Of a stretch of DNA of 64,000 bases, positions 49,352 through 59,544 are shown piece by piece. A model generated the notes under the pieces. That model was not told the DNA's origin. It worked only from the letters and a program-made list of their open reading frames with translations, and did no database searches. How positions within the stretch are numbered: the first letter of the stretch is position 1; each line of letters opens with the position of its first letter. The stretch spans positions 62,001-126,000 of the forward strand of contig JAEWGD010000038.1 in NCBI GenBank assembly GCA_023388515.1, in the 5' to 3' direction. The stretch comes from Bacillota bacterium (GTDB taxonomy: Bacteria > Bacillota > Clostridia > Oscillospirales > Ruminococcaceae). The translations under genes and the position numbers were made by a program.

Positions 49352-50740
49352 TTGAAAACTACAAATTATATGGATAGTTTAATTCAGTCTGTAAGAAAAA
49401 TTGCTGAGAGTAGGGATAGTCCACTGCTTGCTCGTGTGCAAAGCTTTGGTTGTCAGCTGAATTCTTCTGATGGCGAAAAGATAAAAGGTATATTGATGCA
49501 GATAGGTTACGGGTTTACCGAAAGCTATGATAATGCTGATATTATTATTTTCAACACTTGTGCTGTTAGAGAGAGTGCAGAGGATAAGGTTTTTGGCGTA
49601 ATAGGTTCAGTTAAACATCTCAAGGATAAAAACTCTGATTTAATAGTTGGATTATGTGGGTGCATGGCAAGTGAAGAACACGTTGTGGAACGGATAAAAA
49701 AGTCATATCCATTTATAGATATAGTTTTTGGGACATCGGCTTTAGAAGAATTGCCCAAGTTATTACTAGATGTTTTTAATGGGAAAAAGCACGCATTTGA
49801 CACAACGGAATATATTAAACCTGTTTCCGAACAGATGGAAATGGTGAGGGATAGTAGCTTTAAGGCATCTGTTCCTATTATGTATGGCTGTAATAATTTC
49901 TGTACATACTGTATAGTACCGTATGTTAGAGGCAGGGAACGCAGTAGAAATCATGATGCAATTGTTGCTGAAGTTACAAATCTGGTGGCAGAGGGTTATA
50001 AAGAAATTATGCTACTGGGACAAAATGTTAATTCATACGGCAATGATTTGGATAGTGGTATTAGTTTTTCGGAGCTTTTACGAATGCTAAATGAAATTGA
50101 TGGGGAATTTGTGATAAGATTTATGTCATCCCACCCTAAAGATGCAAGTGTTGAGTTGATTGATGCTATAATCCAATGTGAAAAGGTTGCAAATCATATG
50201 CATTTGCCTATTCAAAGTGGAAGTAATGAGATATTAAAGGCGATGAATAGGAATTATACAGTAGAAAAGTATTTAGAGATTATAGACTATGCGAGATTGC
50301 AAATGCCTGATTTTTCATTTTCCACTGATATTATTGTAGGATTTCCAAATGAAACAGATGAGCAATTTAATGCGACTATTGAATTTTTAAAGAGAGTAGA
50401 GTATGATAATGTTTATACTTTTATATACTCAAAAAGAAGTGGCACAAAGGCAGCGTTGCTTGATGATAGCATAAGCTATGAAGAAAAAAGCAACCGTACA
50501 CGAACTCTTTTGTCATTGCAAAGAAATATCGCAACTGAAAGATATAAGCGTTTTATCGGAACAACTATGACAGTTTTAGTTGATGGCGAGAGTAAAAATG
50601 CTGAGGGCTGTCTTTATGGTAAAAGCAATGAATTTATTATTGTTGAATTTAAAGCACCAAAAAATCTTATGGGTCAGTTTGTAAGGGTGAAGATTATTGA
50701 TTCAAGAAACTGGGCTGTAATAGGTGAATTAGTTGATTAA
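49352..50740 (+). CDS. miaB: tRNA-2-methylthio-N6-dimethylallyladenosine synthase MiaB
   Basis: A 462-residue radical-SAM methylthiotransferase acting on i6A37 of tRNA. The N-terminal cluster cysteines are in QSFGCQLNSSDGE, FNTCAVRESAEDK and GLCGCMASEE; the radical-SAM CxxxCxxC is NNFCTYCIVPYVRGRERSR; a TRAM domain closes the protein (TMTVLVDGESKNAEG..FIIVEF). Its substrate is made by MiaA, encoded 5 kb downstream. The TTG start follows GGGAGGA. The YmcA-like gene comes next, as in B. subtilis. Confidence 0.95.
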   Translation: MKTTNYMDSLIQSVRKIAESRDSPLLARVQSFGCQLNSSDGEKIKGILMQIGYGFTESYDNADIIIFNTCAVRESAEDKVFGVIGSVKHLKDKNSDLIVGLCGCMASEEHVVERIKKSYPFIDIVFGTSALEELPKLLLDVFNGKKHAFDTTEYIKPVSEQMEMVRDSSFKASVPIMYGCNNFCTYCIVPYVRGRERSRNHDAIVAEVTNLVAEGYKEIMLLGQNVNSYGNDLDSGISFSELLRMLNEIDGEFVIRFMSSHPKDASVELIDAIIQCEKVANHMHLPIQSGSNEILKAMNRNYTVEKYLEIIDYARLQMPDFSFSTDIIVGFPNETDEQFNATIEFLKRVEYDNVYTFIYSKRSGTKAALLDDSISYEEKSNRTRTLLSLQRNIATERYKRFIGTTMTVLVDGESKNAEGCLYGKSNEFIIVEFKAPKNLMGQFVRVKIIDSRNWAVIGELVD

Positions 50741-50768
50741 AATTATAAATTAAATAAGGAGAATTATT

Positions 50769-51173
50769 ATGGATATTATTGAAATGACAAGAGAATTAGG
50801 GAAGATGCTACAACAGGATAAGAGATACAAGGCATATTTTGCTGCTAAGGAAATGAACGACAGGGATGAGGATTTACAGGCGTTGATTGGTGAGTTCAAT
50901 TTAAAGCGTGTTGATTTGAATATGGAAATGTCAAAAGATGAAAAGAATACAGAAAAATTGAAAGACCTTGATACAGAGATTAAGGAACTTTATGGTAAGA
51001 TTATGGCTAATCCAAATATGGTAGCGTTTAACGATGCTAAAAATGCAATGGACGATATTTTGTCACAGATTAACAATATTATAACAATGAGTGCAAATGG
51101 AGATGACCCTGAAACCTGTGGTAAAGAGAGTAGTTGTGGTGGCGGTTGTTCTAGTTGTAGTGGTTGCCACTAA
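50769..51173 (+). CDS. ymcA: YlbF/YmcA-family protein with Cys-rich tail
   Basis: A 134-residue helical protein (IIEMTRELGKMLQQDKRYKAYFAAKEMN..., DAKNAMDDILSQINNII) of the YlbF/YmcA (RicA/RicF) family, with a C-terminal cluster ETCGKESSCGGGCSSCSGC holding six cysteines in about 20 residues. In B. subtilis YmcA (RicA) follows miaB and joins a complex with two [4Fe-4S] clusters that affects RNase Y action. The cysteine tail here is consistent with an iron-sulfur or zinc site. AAGGAG precedes the ATG. Confidence 0.85.
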   Translation: MDIIEMTRELGKMLQQDKRYKAYFAAKEMNDRDEDLQALIGEFNLKRVDLNMEMSKDEKNTEKLKDLDTEIKELYGKIMANPNMVAFNDAKNAMDDILSQINNIITMSANGDDPETCGKESSCGGGCSSCSGCH

Positions 51174-51216
51174 AAACAGCTTTATTGTGTGTAGGAGTTA
51201 AGGAGCGAAGCTTTTA

Positions 51217-53823
51217 ATGGATATAGATAAAAATAAGGTTTCGCCAATGATGAAGCAATATATGGAGATTAAAAAAAGATACGAGGGGCATATATTGTTT
51301 TTTCGTCTTGGTGATTTTTATGAGATGTTTTTTGATGATGCTATAACTGTGTCAAAAGTACTGGAGCTTACATTAACGGGTAGGGATTGCGGACTTGAAG
51401 AGCGTGCCCCTATGTGTGGAGTTCCGTATCATAGCAGTGAGGTATATATAAAAAGGCTAATTGAGGCAGGTTATAAGGTTGCTATTTGTGAGCAGATAAC
51501 TGACCCATCTGAAGGCAAGGGGATTGTTGAAAGAGATGTTGTAAGGGTTGTTACTCCTGGAACATTGATTGAAAGCAGTATGCTTGACGAATCAAGCAAT
51601 AATTACTTGTGTTCATTGTATTACAAGGGTGACGAATGTGCTTTGTGCTTTGCTGATATTTCAACGGGAGAGGTTAACCTTTCTGTAAAAAAAGGCAAGG
51701 ACATACAAACTGATATTATTAATGAGTTATCAAGATATAGCCCATCTGAAATAGTTTTTAATTCAGAATTTTTAAGTTTAAAAGCAGTAACTGATTTCAT
51801 AAAAACTAGACTAAAAAGTTCAGTAACTTTGCGTGATGATGTATGCTTTTCATTTGAACAGAAGAACCCTGTTGTTTTAACACAGTTTTCAGCTGATTCA
51901 TTTGAATATCTGGGGTTGGATAAAGATGGCATAGATGCTTCATGCGTTTGTGGTTTATTTGATTATATTTCAGAAATGCAGAAAACTCTTGTTGGAAGGT
52001 TTACTTCAATAAATATACAAACAGAAAATCAGTATATGGGCTTGGACTTAACTGCAAGACGTAATCTTGAACTTACTGAAACATTGAGGGATAAGACGAA
52101 AAAAGGCTCGTTGTTTTGGGTGCTGGATTCAACTAAAACTTCAATGGGAAAGCGACTGCTTAAAACCTATATAGAACAGCCACTTATTAGTCCTGCAAGG
52201 ATTATGGAAAGGCTTGATGCGGTTGAACAGCTTTGTAAAAAGTCAGTTGTATTGATGGAAATTTGTGATGTTTTAGAAAAGGTATATGATTTAGAACGCC
52301 TAATGACTAGGGTTGTATATAAAACTGCAACTCCAAGAGATTTAAAATCGCTGTCAGTAACTTCTTTACAACTTCCTCTTTTAAAAGAGCAGTTGGTTAA
52401 ACTGAAGGATTCAAAGCTGTTATGTCTTATGAATGATAATATCTCAACTCTTGAGGATATATCTAACCTTGTTGAGAATTCTATTATGGACGAGCCACCT
52501 GTTGCTGTTAAGGACGGTGGAGTTATTAAGGATGGATTCAACAAGGATTTGGATAAGCTTCGTAACATTATGTCAAATGGAAATGAAATTATAGAGGCTA
52601 TTGCACAGAGGGAACGTGATAGAACAGGGATTAAGAATTTGAAGATTGGTTATAATCGAGTTTTTGGTTATTATATTGAGGTTACAAGGTCTTATTATGA
52701 CTTAGTTCCTAAGGAGTATATTCGTAAACAAACGCTTGCTAATTGTGAGCGATTTATTACGGAGGAACTCAAAAATACGGAGAACGATATATTAAGTGCA
52801 AAGGAAAAAGCGTTACTGCTTGAGGCTGATATTTTCACTGAAATTCGTGATTTTCTTGCAAATAAACTTGAAGTTGTTCAGAATACAGCTAATGCTGTTG
52901 CAACGATTGACGTGCTTTGTTCGTTTGCAAATGTATCGTTGAAAAACTTATATAGGAAACCTGAAATTTCTATTGATGGTGTTATTGATATAAAAGACGG
53001 CCGTCACCCTGTTGTTGAGTTGATGCTTAAGGAAGAAGTATTTGTACCGAATGATACTTATTTGGATACTAAGTCGAACAAAATGTCTATAATTACTGGA
53101 CCTAATATGTCGGGTAAATCTACATATATGCGACAGGTAGCGTTGATTACACTGATGGCACAGATTGGTTGCTTTGTTCCTGCTAGGTATGCAAAAATCT
53201 CTGTTGCAGATAAGATATTCACAAGGGTTGGTGCGTCAGATGATTTAGCTGCGGGGCAGAGTACATTTATGGTTGAGATGAGCGAGGTTGCAGATATATT
53301 AAGATATGCTACAAAAAACAGCCTTGTAATACTTGATGAGGTTGGCAGGGGAACGTCTACCTTTGACGGAGTAAGTATTGCAAAGGCTGTTGCAGAGCAT
53401 ATTTGTAATTCAAGGTCGCTTGGATGTAAAACGCTTTTTGCGACTCATTATCATGAGTTGATTGAACTTGAATATACAAATGAGGGTATAAGAAATTTCA
53501 GTATTGCAGTAAAAAAGCATGGTGATAAAATAAGATTTCTTAGAAAGATTGTGCCTGGTGGCGTTGATGATAGCTATGGAATTGATGTTGCAAGGCTTGC
53601 TGGTATTCCTAATAAGGTTATTTCCAGAGCAAAAGACTTTCTCTTAGAAATGGAGGACCACTCAAATAGTGACAATACTTTATCAAATAAGAATGAGGCT
53701 CAAATTAGTTTTTCTTCGTTGAATAATGAGGTTATTGCAGATAAGTTAAGGAAAACTAATGTTGATGAATTGACTGATGAGGAATGTAGAGAGTTTATAG
53801 AAGATTTGATGAAACTCATATGA
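51217..53823 (+). CDS. mutS: DNA mismatch repair protein MutS
   Basis: An 868-residue MutS. The mismatch-binding Phe-X-Glu is in FFRLGDFYEMFFDDA; the connector, lever and clamp regions follow; the ATPase has GPNMSGKSTYMRQVALI, the Walker B LVILDEVGRGTSTFDG and FATHYHEL. The C-terminal tail has the short helical dimerisation segment. AAGGAG precedes the ATG. It is followed 10 bp later by mutL. Confidence 0.97.
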   Translation: MDIDKNKVSPMMKQYMEIKKRYEGHILFFRLGDFYEMFFDDAITVSKVLELTLTGRDCGLEERAPMCGVPYHSSEVYIKRLIEAGYKVAICEQITDPSEGKGIVERDVVRVVTPGTLIESSMLDESSNNYLCSLYYKGDECALCFADISTGEVNLSVKKGKDIQTDIINELSRYSPSEIVFNSEFLSLKAVTDFIKTRLKSSVTLRDDVCFSFEQKNPVVLTQFSADSFEYLGLDKDGIDASCVCGLFDYISEMQKTLVGRFTSINIQTENQYMGLDLTARRNLELTETLRDKTKKGSLFWVLDSTKTSMGKRLLKTYIEQPLISPARIMERLDAVEQLCKKSVVLMEICDVLEKVYDLERLMTRVVYKTATPRDLKSLSVTSLQLPLLKEQLVKLKDSKLLCLMNDNISTLEDISNLVENSIMDEPPVAVKDGGVIKDGFNKDLDKLRNIMSNGNEIIEAIAQRERDRTGIKNLKIGYNRVFGYYIEVTRSYYDLVPKEYIRKQTLANCERFITEELKNTENDILSAKEKALLLEADIFTEIRDFLANKLEVVQNTANAVATIDVLCSFANVSLKNLYRKPEISIDGVIDIKDGRHPVVELMLKEEVFVPNDTYLDTKSNKMSIITGPNMSGKSTYMRQVALITLMAQIGCFVPARYAKISVADKIFTRVGASDDLAAGQSTFMVEMSEVADILRYATKNSLVILDEVGRGTSTFDGVSIAKAVAEHICNSRSLGCKTLFATHYHELIELEYTNEGIRNFSIAVKKHGDKIRFLRKIVPGGVDDSYGIDVARLAGIPNKVISRAKDFLLEMEDHSNSDNTLSNKNEAQISFSSLNNEVIADKLRKTNVDELTDEECREFIEDLMKLI

Positions 53824-53833
53824 GGGTGGGAAA

Positions 53834-55756
53834 ATGGCGAAAATAACGGTATTGAGTAGGGAAATTTCAGAGCTTATTGCGGCAGGAGAGGTTATAGAGC
53901 GTCCTGCGTCAGTGATAAAGGAACTTGTAGAAAATTCGATTGATTCAGGTGCAAGTCATATAACTGTCGAGATAAAAAATGGTGGAACTACCTACATGAA
54001 GATAGTTGATGACGGTTGTGGAATATCTAAGGGTGATATTGCAACAGCTTTTTTACGTCATGCAACGAGTAAGGTAAATAAAAAAAGCGATTTGGATAAT
54101 ATAGAAACACTTGGGTTTAGGGGTGAGGCTCTTGCATCAATTGCAGCAGTATCGAGGGTTGAAGTTTTATCAAAGCAGATTGATGATGAGTATGGTGTAA
54201 ATTACAAAATAGAGGGTAGTGTTGAAAAGCTTAATCAGAAAACAGGCTGTCCCGATGGCACAACGATTATTATTCGTGATTTGTTTTATAATGTGCCAGC
54301 ACGTCAAAAGTTTATGAAGAAGGACGTTACAGAGGCGAATGCAATATCTTTTATATTGCAAAAAATCGCACTTTCTCATCCTGAAGTTTCAATAAAATTA
54401 ATTAGGGATAAAAAGCTTGATTTTAATTCAACGGGTGATGGCTCACTTTTTTCAGCGATATATTCTGTATATGGTAAGAATTTTGCACATGATATGATTG
54501 AGGTAGATTATAAGGAAAATGGTATTAGTATTACTGGATTTACAGTAAAACCACTGTATTCTAAGCATAATCGTTCGTTTCAGAATTTTTTCATAAATGG
54601 TAGATATGTTAAGTCAGTTACTTGTAATGTTGCTTTAGAAGGGGCATATAAAAATTTAATCATGGTTGGAAAGTTTCCAGCCTGTGTATTAAAAATTAAT
54701 ATTTCGCCAGCAATTGTGGACGTGAATGTTCATCCAGCTAAAATAGAGGTTAGGTTTTCTGATGAAAAGCTGATATTTAACAGTATTTATTTTGCGATTA
54801 AGAATGCCTTAATGAAATCTGGGTTAATTTATGAGTTTCAAATGAAAAAGCAAAATGATTGGCTAAGTAAGGAAGATAAACCTGAGGATTTTCAACAGCA
54901 GACGCTTACTCAAGCACCTGTTACACAAAGTCAAACACAAGTTCCATATGAGAGAACAGAGAATAGAAAAAGGGTAGATCAATCTCTTATTATAATGCCT
55001 ACGATTGAAGAAATGGATGAATTTGAAGATGTTTCGACTATAAAATCTACTGAAAATGATAGTGATATACAAAACAAGGACAATGAACAGGAAAGCAATA
55101 TTGATGGCTTTAAATATATTAATAGCTCATCGTTTGAGAAAAATCAAGAGGAAATTACTCAACCTAGTGTGCAATTGGAAACACCTAAACCAACTGTACG
55201 AATTATAGGCGAGGCATTTCTGAATTACATTATGGCTGAGGTTGATGACAATGTAATTATTATAGACAAGCACGCTGCACATGAGCGTATAATATATGAA
55301 AAGCTGAAAACTCAAGGTGATAATATGGAGAGCCAATTTCTGATTACACCTTGTAAGGTTTTACTGTCAATTGATGAATATGATGCTATGCTTGGTAGCA
55401 GTGAGGAACTTAGCAAGATGGGGTTTAAGTTTGATTTTGATAATAAACCCTATGTTTCAGCTATTGCGATACCTACTTATTTGGAAAAGCTAGATATGGA
55501 TGAGGTTATTCTTGAAATATCTCAAAATTTATATATGAATAAGGTTAATCCACAAACGGATTTACTTGATGATATGTTTCACACATTTGCTTGTAAGGCA
55601 GCAATTAAGGCGAATGATAAGAACAGCTTAGAGGAGCTAAAATCACTTGCAGAACAAGTGTACTTCAATGAAAATATTCGACATTGTCCTCATGGCAGAC
55701 CGATAATGTTTTCGTTGTCAAAGAGAGAAATGGAAAAGCAGTTTAAAAGGGGATAA
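53834..55756 (+). CDS. mutL: DNA mismatch repair protein MutL
   Basis: A 640-residue MutL. GHKL ATPase motifs: AAGEVIERPASVIKELVENSID, VDDGCGI, TLGFRGEALASIA. A ~130-residue acidic linker (about 345-470) leads to the C-terminal endonuclease domain, where IIIDKHAAHERIIYEKL matches the metal-binding DQHAxxER with Lys for Gln, and CPHGRPIMFSL is the conserved end. As in other bacteria without MutH, it probably nicks DNA itself. Confidence 0.96.
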   Translation: MAKITVLSREISELIAAGEVIERPASVIKELVENSIDSGASHITVEIKNGGTTYMKIVDDGCGISKGDIATAFLRHATSKVNKKSDLDNIETLGFRGEALASIAAVSRVEVLSKQIDDEYGVNYKIEGSVEKLNQKTGCPDGTTIIIRDLFYNVPARQKFMKKDVTEANAISFILQKIALSHPEVSIKLIRDKKLDFNSTGDGSLFSAIYSVYGKNFAHDMIEVDYKENGISITGFTVKPLYSKHNRSFQNFFINGRYVKSVTCNVALEGAYKNLIMVGKFPACVLKINISPAIVDVNVHPAKIEVRFSDEKLIFNSIYFAIKNALMKSGLIYEFQMKKQNDWLSKEDKPEDFQQQTLTQAPVTQSQTQVPYERTENRKRVDQSLIIMPTIEEMDEFEDVSTIKSTENDSDIQNKDNEQESNIDGFKYINSSSFEKNQEEITQPSVQLETPKPTVRIIGEAFLNYIMAEVDDNVIIIDKHAAHERIIYEKLKTQGDNMESQFLITPCKVLLSIDEYDAMLGSSEELSKMGFKFDFDNKPYVSAIAIPTYLEKLDMDEVILEISQNLYMNKVNPQTDLLDDMFHTFACKAAIKANDKNSLEELKSLAEQVYFNENIRHCPHGRPIMFSLSKREMEKQFKRG

Positions 55757-55764
55757 TAGATAAA

Positions 55765-56718
55765 ATGAGTGAAAAGATACCTGTTTTAGCGGTTGTTGGC
55801 CCTACTGCTTCAGGAAAAACAGCGTTGAGTGTAGAGCTTGCAAAGCTTTATAATGGTGAGATAATATCGGCTGATTCTATGCAGATTTACAAGGGTATGG
55901 ATATTGCAACAGCTAAACCGAGTGTAGAGGAAATGCAAGGGGTTCCACATCACCTTATTGGCTTATTGGATAGAAATACAAGTTTTAGTGTTGCTAATTA
56001 TGTTGATATTGCTAAAGAAAAGATAAATTATATTAAAAATTGTAACAAACTCCCGATTGTTGTAGGGGGAACTGGACTATATATATCTTCACTTCTGGAG
56101 AATATTCAGTTTTCAGAAATCAAGTCAGACTTGGATTTAAGAGCAAGGCTTGTGGCAGAGGCAGAGGAGTTTGGAAATGAGGCTTTGCTTGAAAAGCTAA
56201 AGAAGATTGACATTGAAACTGCTGACACTCTTCACGCAAATAATCTTATAAGGATTGTGAGAGCGATTGAGGTTTATGAGCTTACTGGACGTAAATTAAG
56301 TGAATTAAAGGTTGAAAGCAGGCGACTTGGTAGTCCTTATGATTATAAAATGATTGGCTTGACTTTTTCTGATAGGGATATATTATACAATAGGATAAAT
56401 AAGCGTGTTGATATTATGGTTGAGAATGGGCTTGTTGAGGAATGTGAGGCTGTATATAAAGCAGAAAGCAATGAAGAAGGCGATAAAATATTAATTACAT
56501 CAAATCAAGCTATTGGCTATAAAGAGTTGATACCATATTTTAAGGGTACTAGCAGTTTAGCTGAATGTTTGGAGAAAATAAAGCTAGAAACTAGGCATTA
56601 TGCAAAAAGACAATTGACTTGGTTTAGAAGAAATGAGAAGATAAACTGGATAATGCTAGATAAATTTGATACAATGGAAAAAATTTTATATGAATGTAAA
56701 AAAGTTATAGCCAAATAA
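55765..56718 (+). CDS. miaA: tRNA dimethylallyltransferase MiaA
   Basis: A 317-residue enzyme adding the isopentenyl group to A37 of tRNAs reading UNN codons. Motifs: VVGPTASGKTALSVELA (P loop), EIISADSMQIYKGMDIATAKPS, VGGTGLYISSLL, and RHYAKRQLTWFRR at the C-terminus. It starts 8 bp after mutL and provides the i6A substrate for MiaB. Confidence 0.97.
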   Translation: MSEKIPVLAVVGPTASGKTALSVELAKLYNGEIISADSMQIYKGMDIATAKPSVEEMQGVPHHLIGLLDRNTSFSVANYVDIAKEKINYIKNCNKLPIVVGGTGLYISSLLENIQFSEIKSDLDLRARLVAEAEEFGNEALLEKLKKIDIETADTLHANNLIRIVRAIEVYELTGRKLSELKVESRRLGSPYDYKMIGLTFSDRDILYNRINKRVDIMVENGLVEECEAVYKAESNEEGDKILITSNQAIGYKELIPYFKGTSSLAECLEKIKLETRHYAKRQLTWFRRNEKINWIMLDKFDTMEKILYECKKVIAK

Positions 56719-56823
56719 ATAAATATATGCTATAATGTAATGAAAGTTTAAATTAATGATGTTGTTGAGTGTTATGGAAAATGAAAAGTGTTACAAATTT
56801 AAAAGAAGGGGTTTGTTGCTAAA

Positions 56824-57063
56824 ATGAATAAGCCAATGAATTTGCAGGATATTTTTCTAAATCAGGCAAGAAAAGAAAAGATTCCTGTTACCATTTTTTT
56901 GACAAATGGATTTCAGTTTAAGGGAACTGTAAAAGGGTTTGATAATTTTACAGTTATACTTGATTGTGAAAACAAGCAAAATTTAGTGTACAAGCACGCA
57001 ATTTCAACTATTATTCCATTAAGGACAATTTCTATTTTAGATTCTGAAGATAGAAATGCATAA
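56824..57063 (+). CDS. hfq: RNA chaperone Hfq
   Basis: A 79-residue Sm-like protein: NLQDIFLNQARKEKIPVTIFL (the N-terminal Q residue that contacts U at the 3' end), GFQFKGTVKGFDNFTVIL (Sm1) and the Sm2 motif YKHAISTIIP. It hexamerises and pairs sRNAs with mRNAs. The miaA-hfq order is highly conserved. A TATAAT at 56731-56736 suggests an additional promoter between miaA and hfq. Confidence 0.97.
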   Translation: MNKPMNLQDIFLNQARKEKIPVTIFLTNGFQFKGTVKGFDNFTVILDCENKQNLVYKHAISTIIPLRTISILDSEDRNA

Positions 57064-57076
57064 AAGGTAATTTAAA

Positions 57077-58339
57077 ATGAATACTAATACGTCAAAAGTG
57101 TTGGTTGCTTTGCTTGTGGTTTTTGTTACACTAATGGTTTCAAGTGTTGTTTATCATCTTGTCAATAAAGAATTTGTGACTGAAACGGCAATTTTTGCAA
57201 CTGCAGAGGATTCTATTTTATTTAAGGGAGTTTATGTCAGAGATGAGAAACCGATACTCTATAATGGAAGCGGTGCGGTGAGTTATTCTGTTCTTGATGG
57301 CGGTAAGCTTGGGAAAGGAACGACAATTGCTGAGATTTATGCGTCTGATTCAGAAATAGAGACTAGGCAGAAGATTGAAAATTTGAACCATGAACTTAGC
57401 ATATTGAAGAAAATTGAAAATCCTGGAACAAGTGATGTTGAGAAGCCAGCCTCATTGTCGAATCTGATTTTAGAAAAATATAAAAGTACTGTTTATGACC
57501 TTGAGATGAATGATTTTAATTCTCTTGCAAAGAATAAGGAAGAACTGCTTATATTGATGAGTACAATGCAAATGATTACAGGGAATTCTGATGAATATCG
57601 TCTTAATATTCAACAAAATATTAATGAAATTCAAGCTGAAATTGATTCACTTAAAGCAAGCCAATCTGCTCCGATTGATAGGATTATTTCAAATGAGTCT
57701 TCTTATTTTGTAAGTTATGTTGATGGCTATGAGGACGAGCTTACAAAGGCGAATATTGATAATCTAACAGTTGACTATATTAATTCTGTCAATGATAATG
57801 TTTCTGAAAATACAGAAGGTGTTTTAGGGAAAACTATTGAGGGATATAAGTGGTATATAGTGGGTGTTATTAATAACTCGAATAATAAATATTCAGAAAC
57901 TGAAGCAGTATATCTTAAATTAGAATCAACTCCACAACAGGTTAGAGCAGTTATTGAAAAGATTAAACCAACGGATAATGCAAAAGAAAGCATTGTGATT
58001 TTATCCTGTGATAAGCTTACATACGACCTTGTACAACATAGAACTGAACGAGTAGAGATGATAAAGGGCGTATATGAAGGGGTTAAGGTTCCGAGGGTTG
58101 CGATGCGATTTAAGGATATTGAGGAAACTGTAACTGATGGTATAACTGGAGAAAAGGTTAAAAAAACCACTAATTACAGGGGAGTTTATGTTAAGCTTGG
58201 GGAACAAGTTTTGTTTAAAAAGCTTGATGTAATATTTGAGGGTGATAAGTATGTCATTTCAAATATAAATAAGGGTAGCGAATATGTAGTGCTATACGAC
58301 GATATTATTATAGAGGGCATTGATGCGAATGGAAACTAG
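57077..58339 (+). CDS. HlyD-like membrane protein of the division cluster
   Basis: A 420-residue protein with one N-terminal span (VLVALLVVFVTLMVSSVVYH), a lipoyl/barrel-like beta segment (LYNGSGAVSYSVLDGGKLGKGTTIAEIYA), a coiled coil (ETRQKIENLNHELSILKKIE and on to ~215), and a C-terminal beta region (VKLGEQVLFKKLDVIFEGD). This is the HlyD-adaptor order, but there is no partner ABC transporter nearby. Clostridia often have such a gene just before yggS-sepF. Possibly an envelope/division factor; function unknown. Its end overlaps yggS by 17 bp. Confidence 0.7.
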   Translation: MNTNTSKVLVALLVVFVTLMVSSVVYHLVNKEFVTETAIFATAEDSILFKGVYVRDEKPILYNGSGAVSYSVLDGGKLGKGTTIAEIYASDSEIETRQKIENLNHELSILKKIENPGTSDVEKPASLSNLILEKYKSTVYDLEMNDFNSLAKNKEELLILMSTMQMITGNSDEYRLNIQQNINEIQAEIDSLKASQSAPIDRIISNESSYFVSYVDGYEDELTKANIDNLTVDYINSVNDNVSENTEGVLGKTIEGYKWYIVGVINNSNNKYSETEAVYLKLESTPQQVRAVIEKIKPTDNAKESIVILSCDKLTYDLVQHRTERVEMIKGVYEGVKVPRVAMRFKDIEETVTDGITGEKVKKTTNYRGVYVKLGEQVLFKKLDVIFEGDKYVISNINKGSEYVVLYDDIIIEGIDANGN

Positions 58340-59021
58340 TTTTAGTTATATTGAAGAAAATTATAAAAGGATTTTGTATAATGTTGAGGAGTCGGTGGCT
58401 AAATATCGAAAGGTTGATGATAAAATCGATATTATTGCTGTTACAAAAACAGTTGCACCTGAAGCCGTTAATTATGCGATTTCATGTGGTATAAAAAAGA
58501 TTGGTGAAAATAGGGTTCAGGAGTTTTTGGTTAAAAAGGAATATTATAATAAAAAAGCAGATATTCACTTTATTGGGCATCTTCAGACTAATAAGGTTAG
58601 GCATTTAATTGAAGATGTAGCTCTTATTCAATCTATTGATAGGATTAAGATTGCAAATGAAGTTAATAGGTTGGCTGGAATAATGGGGAAGATACAGGAT
58701 GTTTTAATTGAGGTTAATATTGGTGGAGAGGAGTCCAAGCATGGAATATCATCAAATATGCTTAAAGATACCATGTTAGAATTATCCAAATTGGATAATA
58801 TCAAAATAAAAGGACTTATGACAATACCACCTATTAATGCAGATGAAGAAATTTTTTATAAAATGCAGAAACTTTATATTGACATTTCAGAAGAAAACAT
58901 AGATAATATAGATATGGAGATTCTTTCGATGGGTATGTCAAATGATTATCAGATTGCAATAAAATATGGAGCGAATATGATTAGGGTTGGAAGTGCTCTT
59001 TTCGGTGCGAGGATTTATTAG
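58323..59021 (+). CDS. yggS: YggS/YlmE-family PLP homeostasis protein
   Basis: A 232-residue single-domain alanine-racemase-N fold protein. The PLP lysine is in DIIAVTKTVAPEAVNYAI; GENRVQEFLVKKE, HFIGHLQTNKVR, GLMTIPP and SMGMSNDYQIAIKYGANMIRVGSALFG are the family motifs. It balances PLP and amino acid pools. ATG 58323 is 5 bp after GAGGG, within the end of the previous gene. It is followed by sepF as in most Firmicutes. Confidence 0.93.
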   Translation: MRMETSFSYIEENYKRILYNVEESVAKYRKVDDKIDIIAVTKTVAPEAVNYAISCGIKKIGENRVQEFLVKKEYYNKKADIHFIGHLQTNKVRHLIEDVALIQSIDRIKIANEVNRLAGIMGKIQDVLIEVNIGGEESKHGISSNMLKDTMLELSKLDNIKIKGLMTIPPINADEEIFYKMQKLYIDISEENIDNIDMEILSMGMSNDYQIAIKYGANMIRVGSALFGARIY

Positions 59022-59103
59022 TAGTTTATAAAAATGGCAAGGGTCTTTTGTAGATATAAAATAACCATAAAATATATTTAAGAATGCATAGAAGAGGAGA
59101 TAT

Positions 59104-59544
59104 ATGATGAGAATTTTAGAGAGTATAAAGGAATTTTTTCTACCACCAGATGATGAGGATTATATTCAGGAGCAACAACAAGAAACACAGAGCTTTGCTA
59201 GAGAACATCAATCTTTTGACACATCTGAGGAGAGAAGGAATAAGGTTGTAAATATACAGGCTACTACACAATTGCAGGTTGTGCTAGTAAAACCTGAAGT
59301 TTTTACAGATGCTAAACAGATTGCTGACCACTTGATAGCAAAGAAAACAGTGGTTTTGAATTTGGAAACAGCCTCTGCTGATAATAAAAGAAGGATAATT
59401 GACTTTTTGGTCGGTGTTGCGTATGCTAATGGCGGAAGTTTGAAGCCTGTTGCTAATCTTACTTATATTATTACACCTTATAATGTAGACTTTATCGGTG
59501 AGGATTTAGTTGGCGAATTAGAAAGCAATGGAGTAATTATCTAG
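59104..59544 (+). CDS. sepF: Cell division protein SepF
   Basis: A 146-residue protein with an N-terminal amphipathic membrane-binding helix (MMRILESIKEFFL), a disordered acidic linker, and the C-terminal domain (VVLVKPEVFTDAKQIADHLIAKKTVVLNLE, RRIIDFLVGVAYANGGSLKPV, TYIITPYNVDFIGED) that bundles FtsZ. It anchors the Z ring to the membrane. GAGGAG precedes the ATG. Confidence 0.94.
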   Translation: MMRILESIKEFFLPPDDEDYIQEQQQETQSFAREHQSFDTSEERRNKVVNIQATTQLQVVLVKPEVFTDAKQIADHLIAKKTVVLNLETASADNKRRIIDFLVGVAYANGGSLKPVANLTYIITPYNVDFIGEDLVGELESNGVII

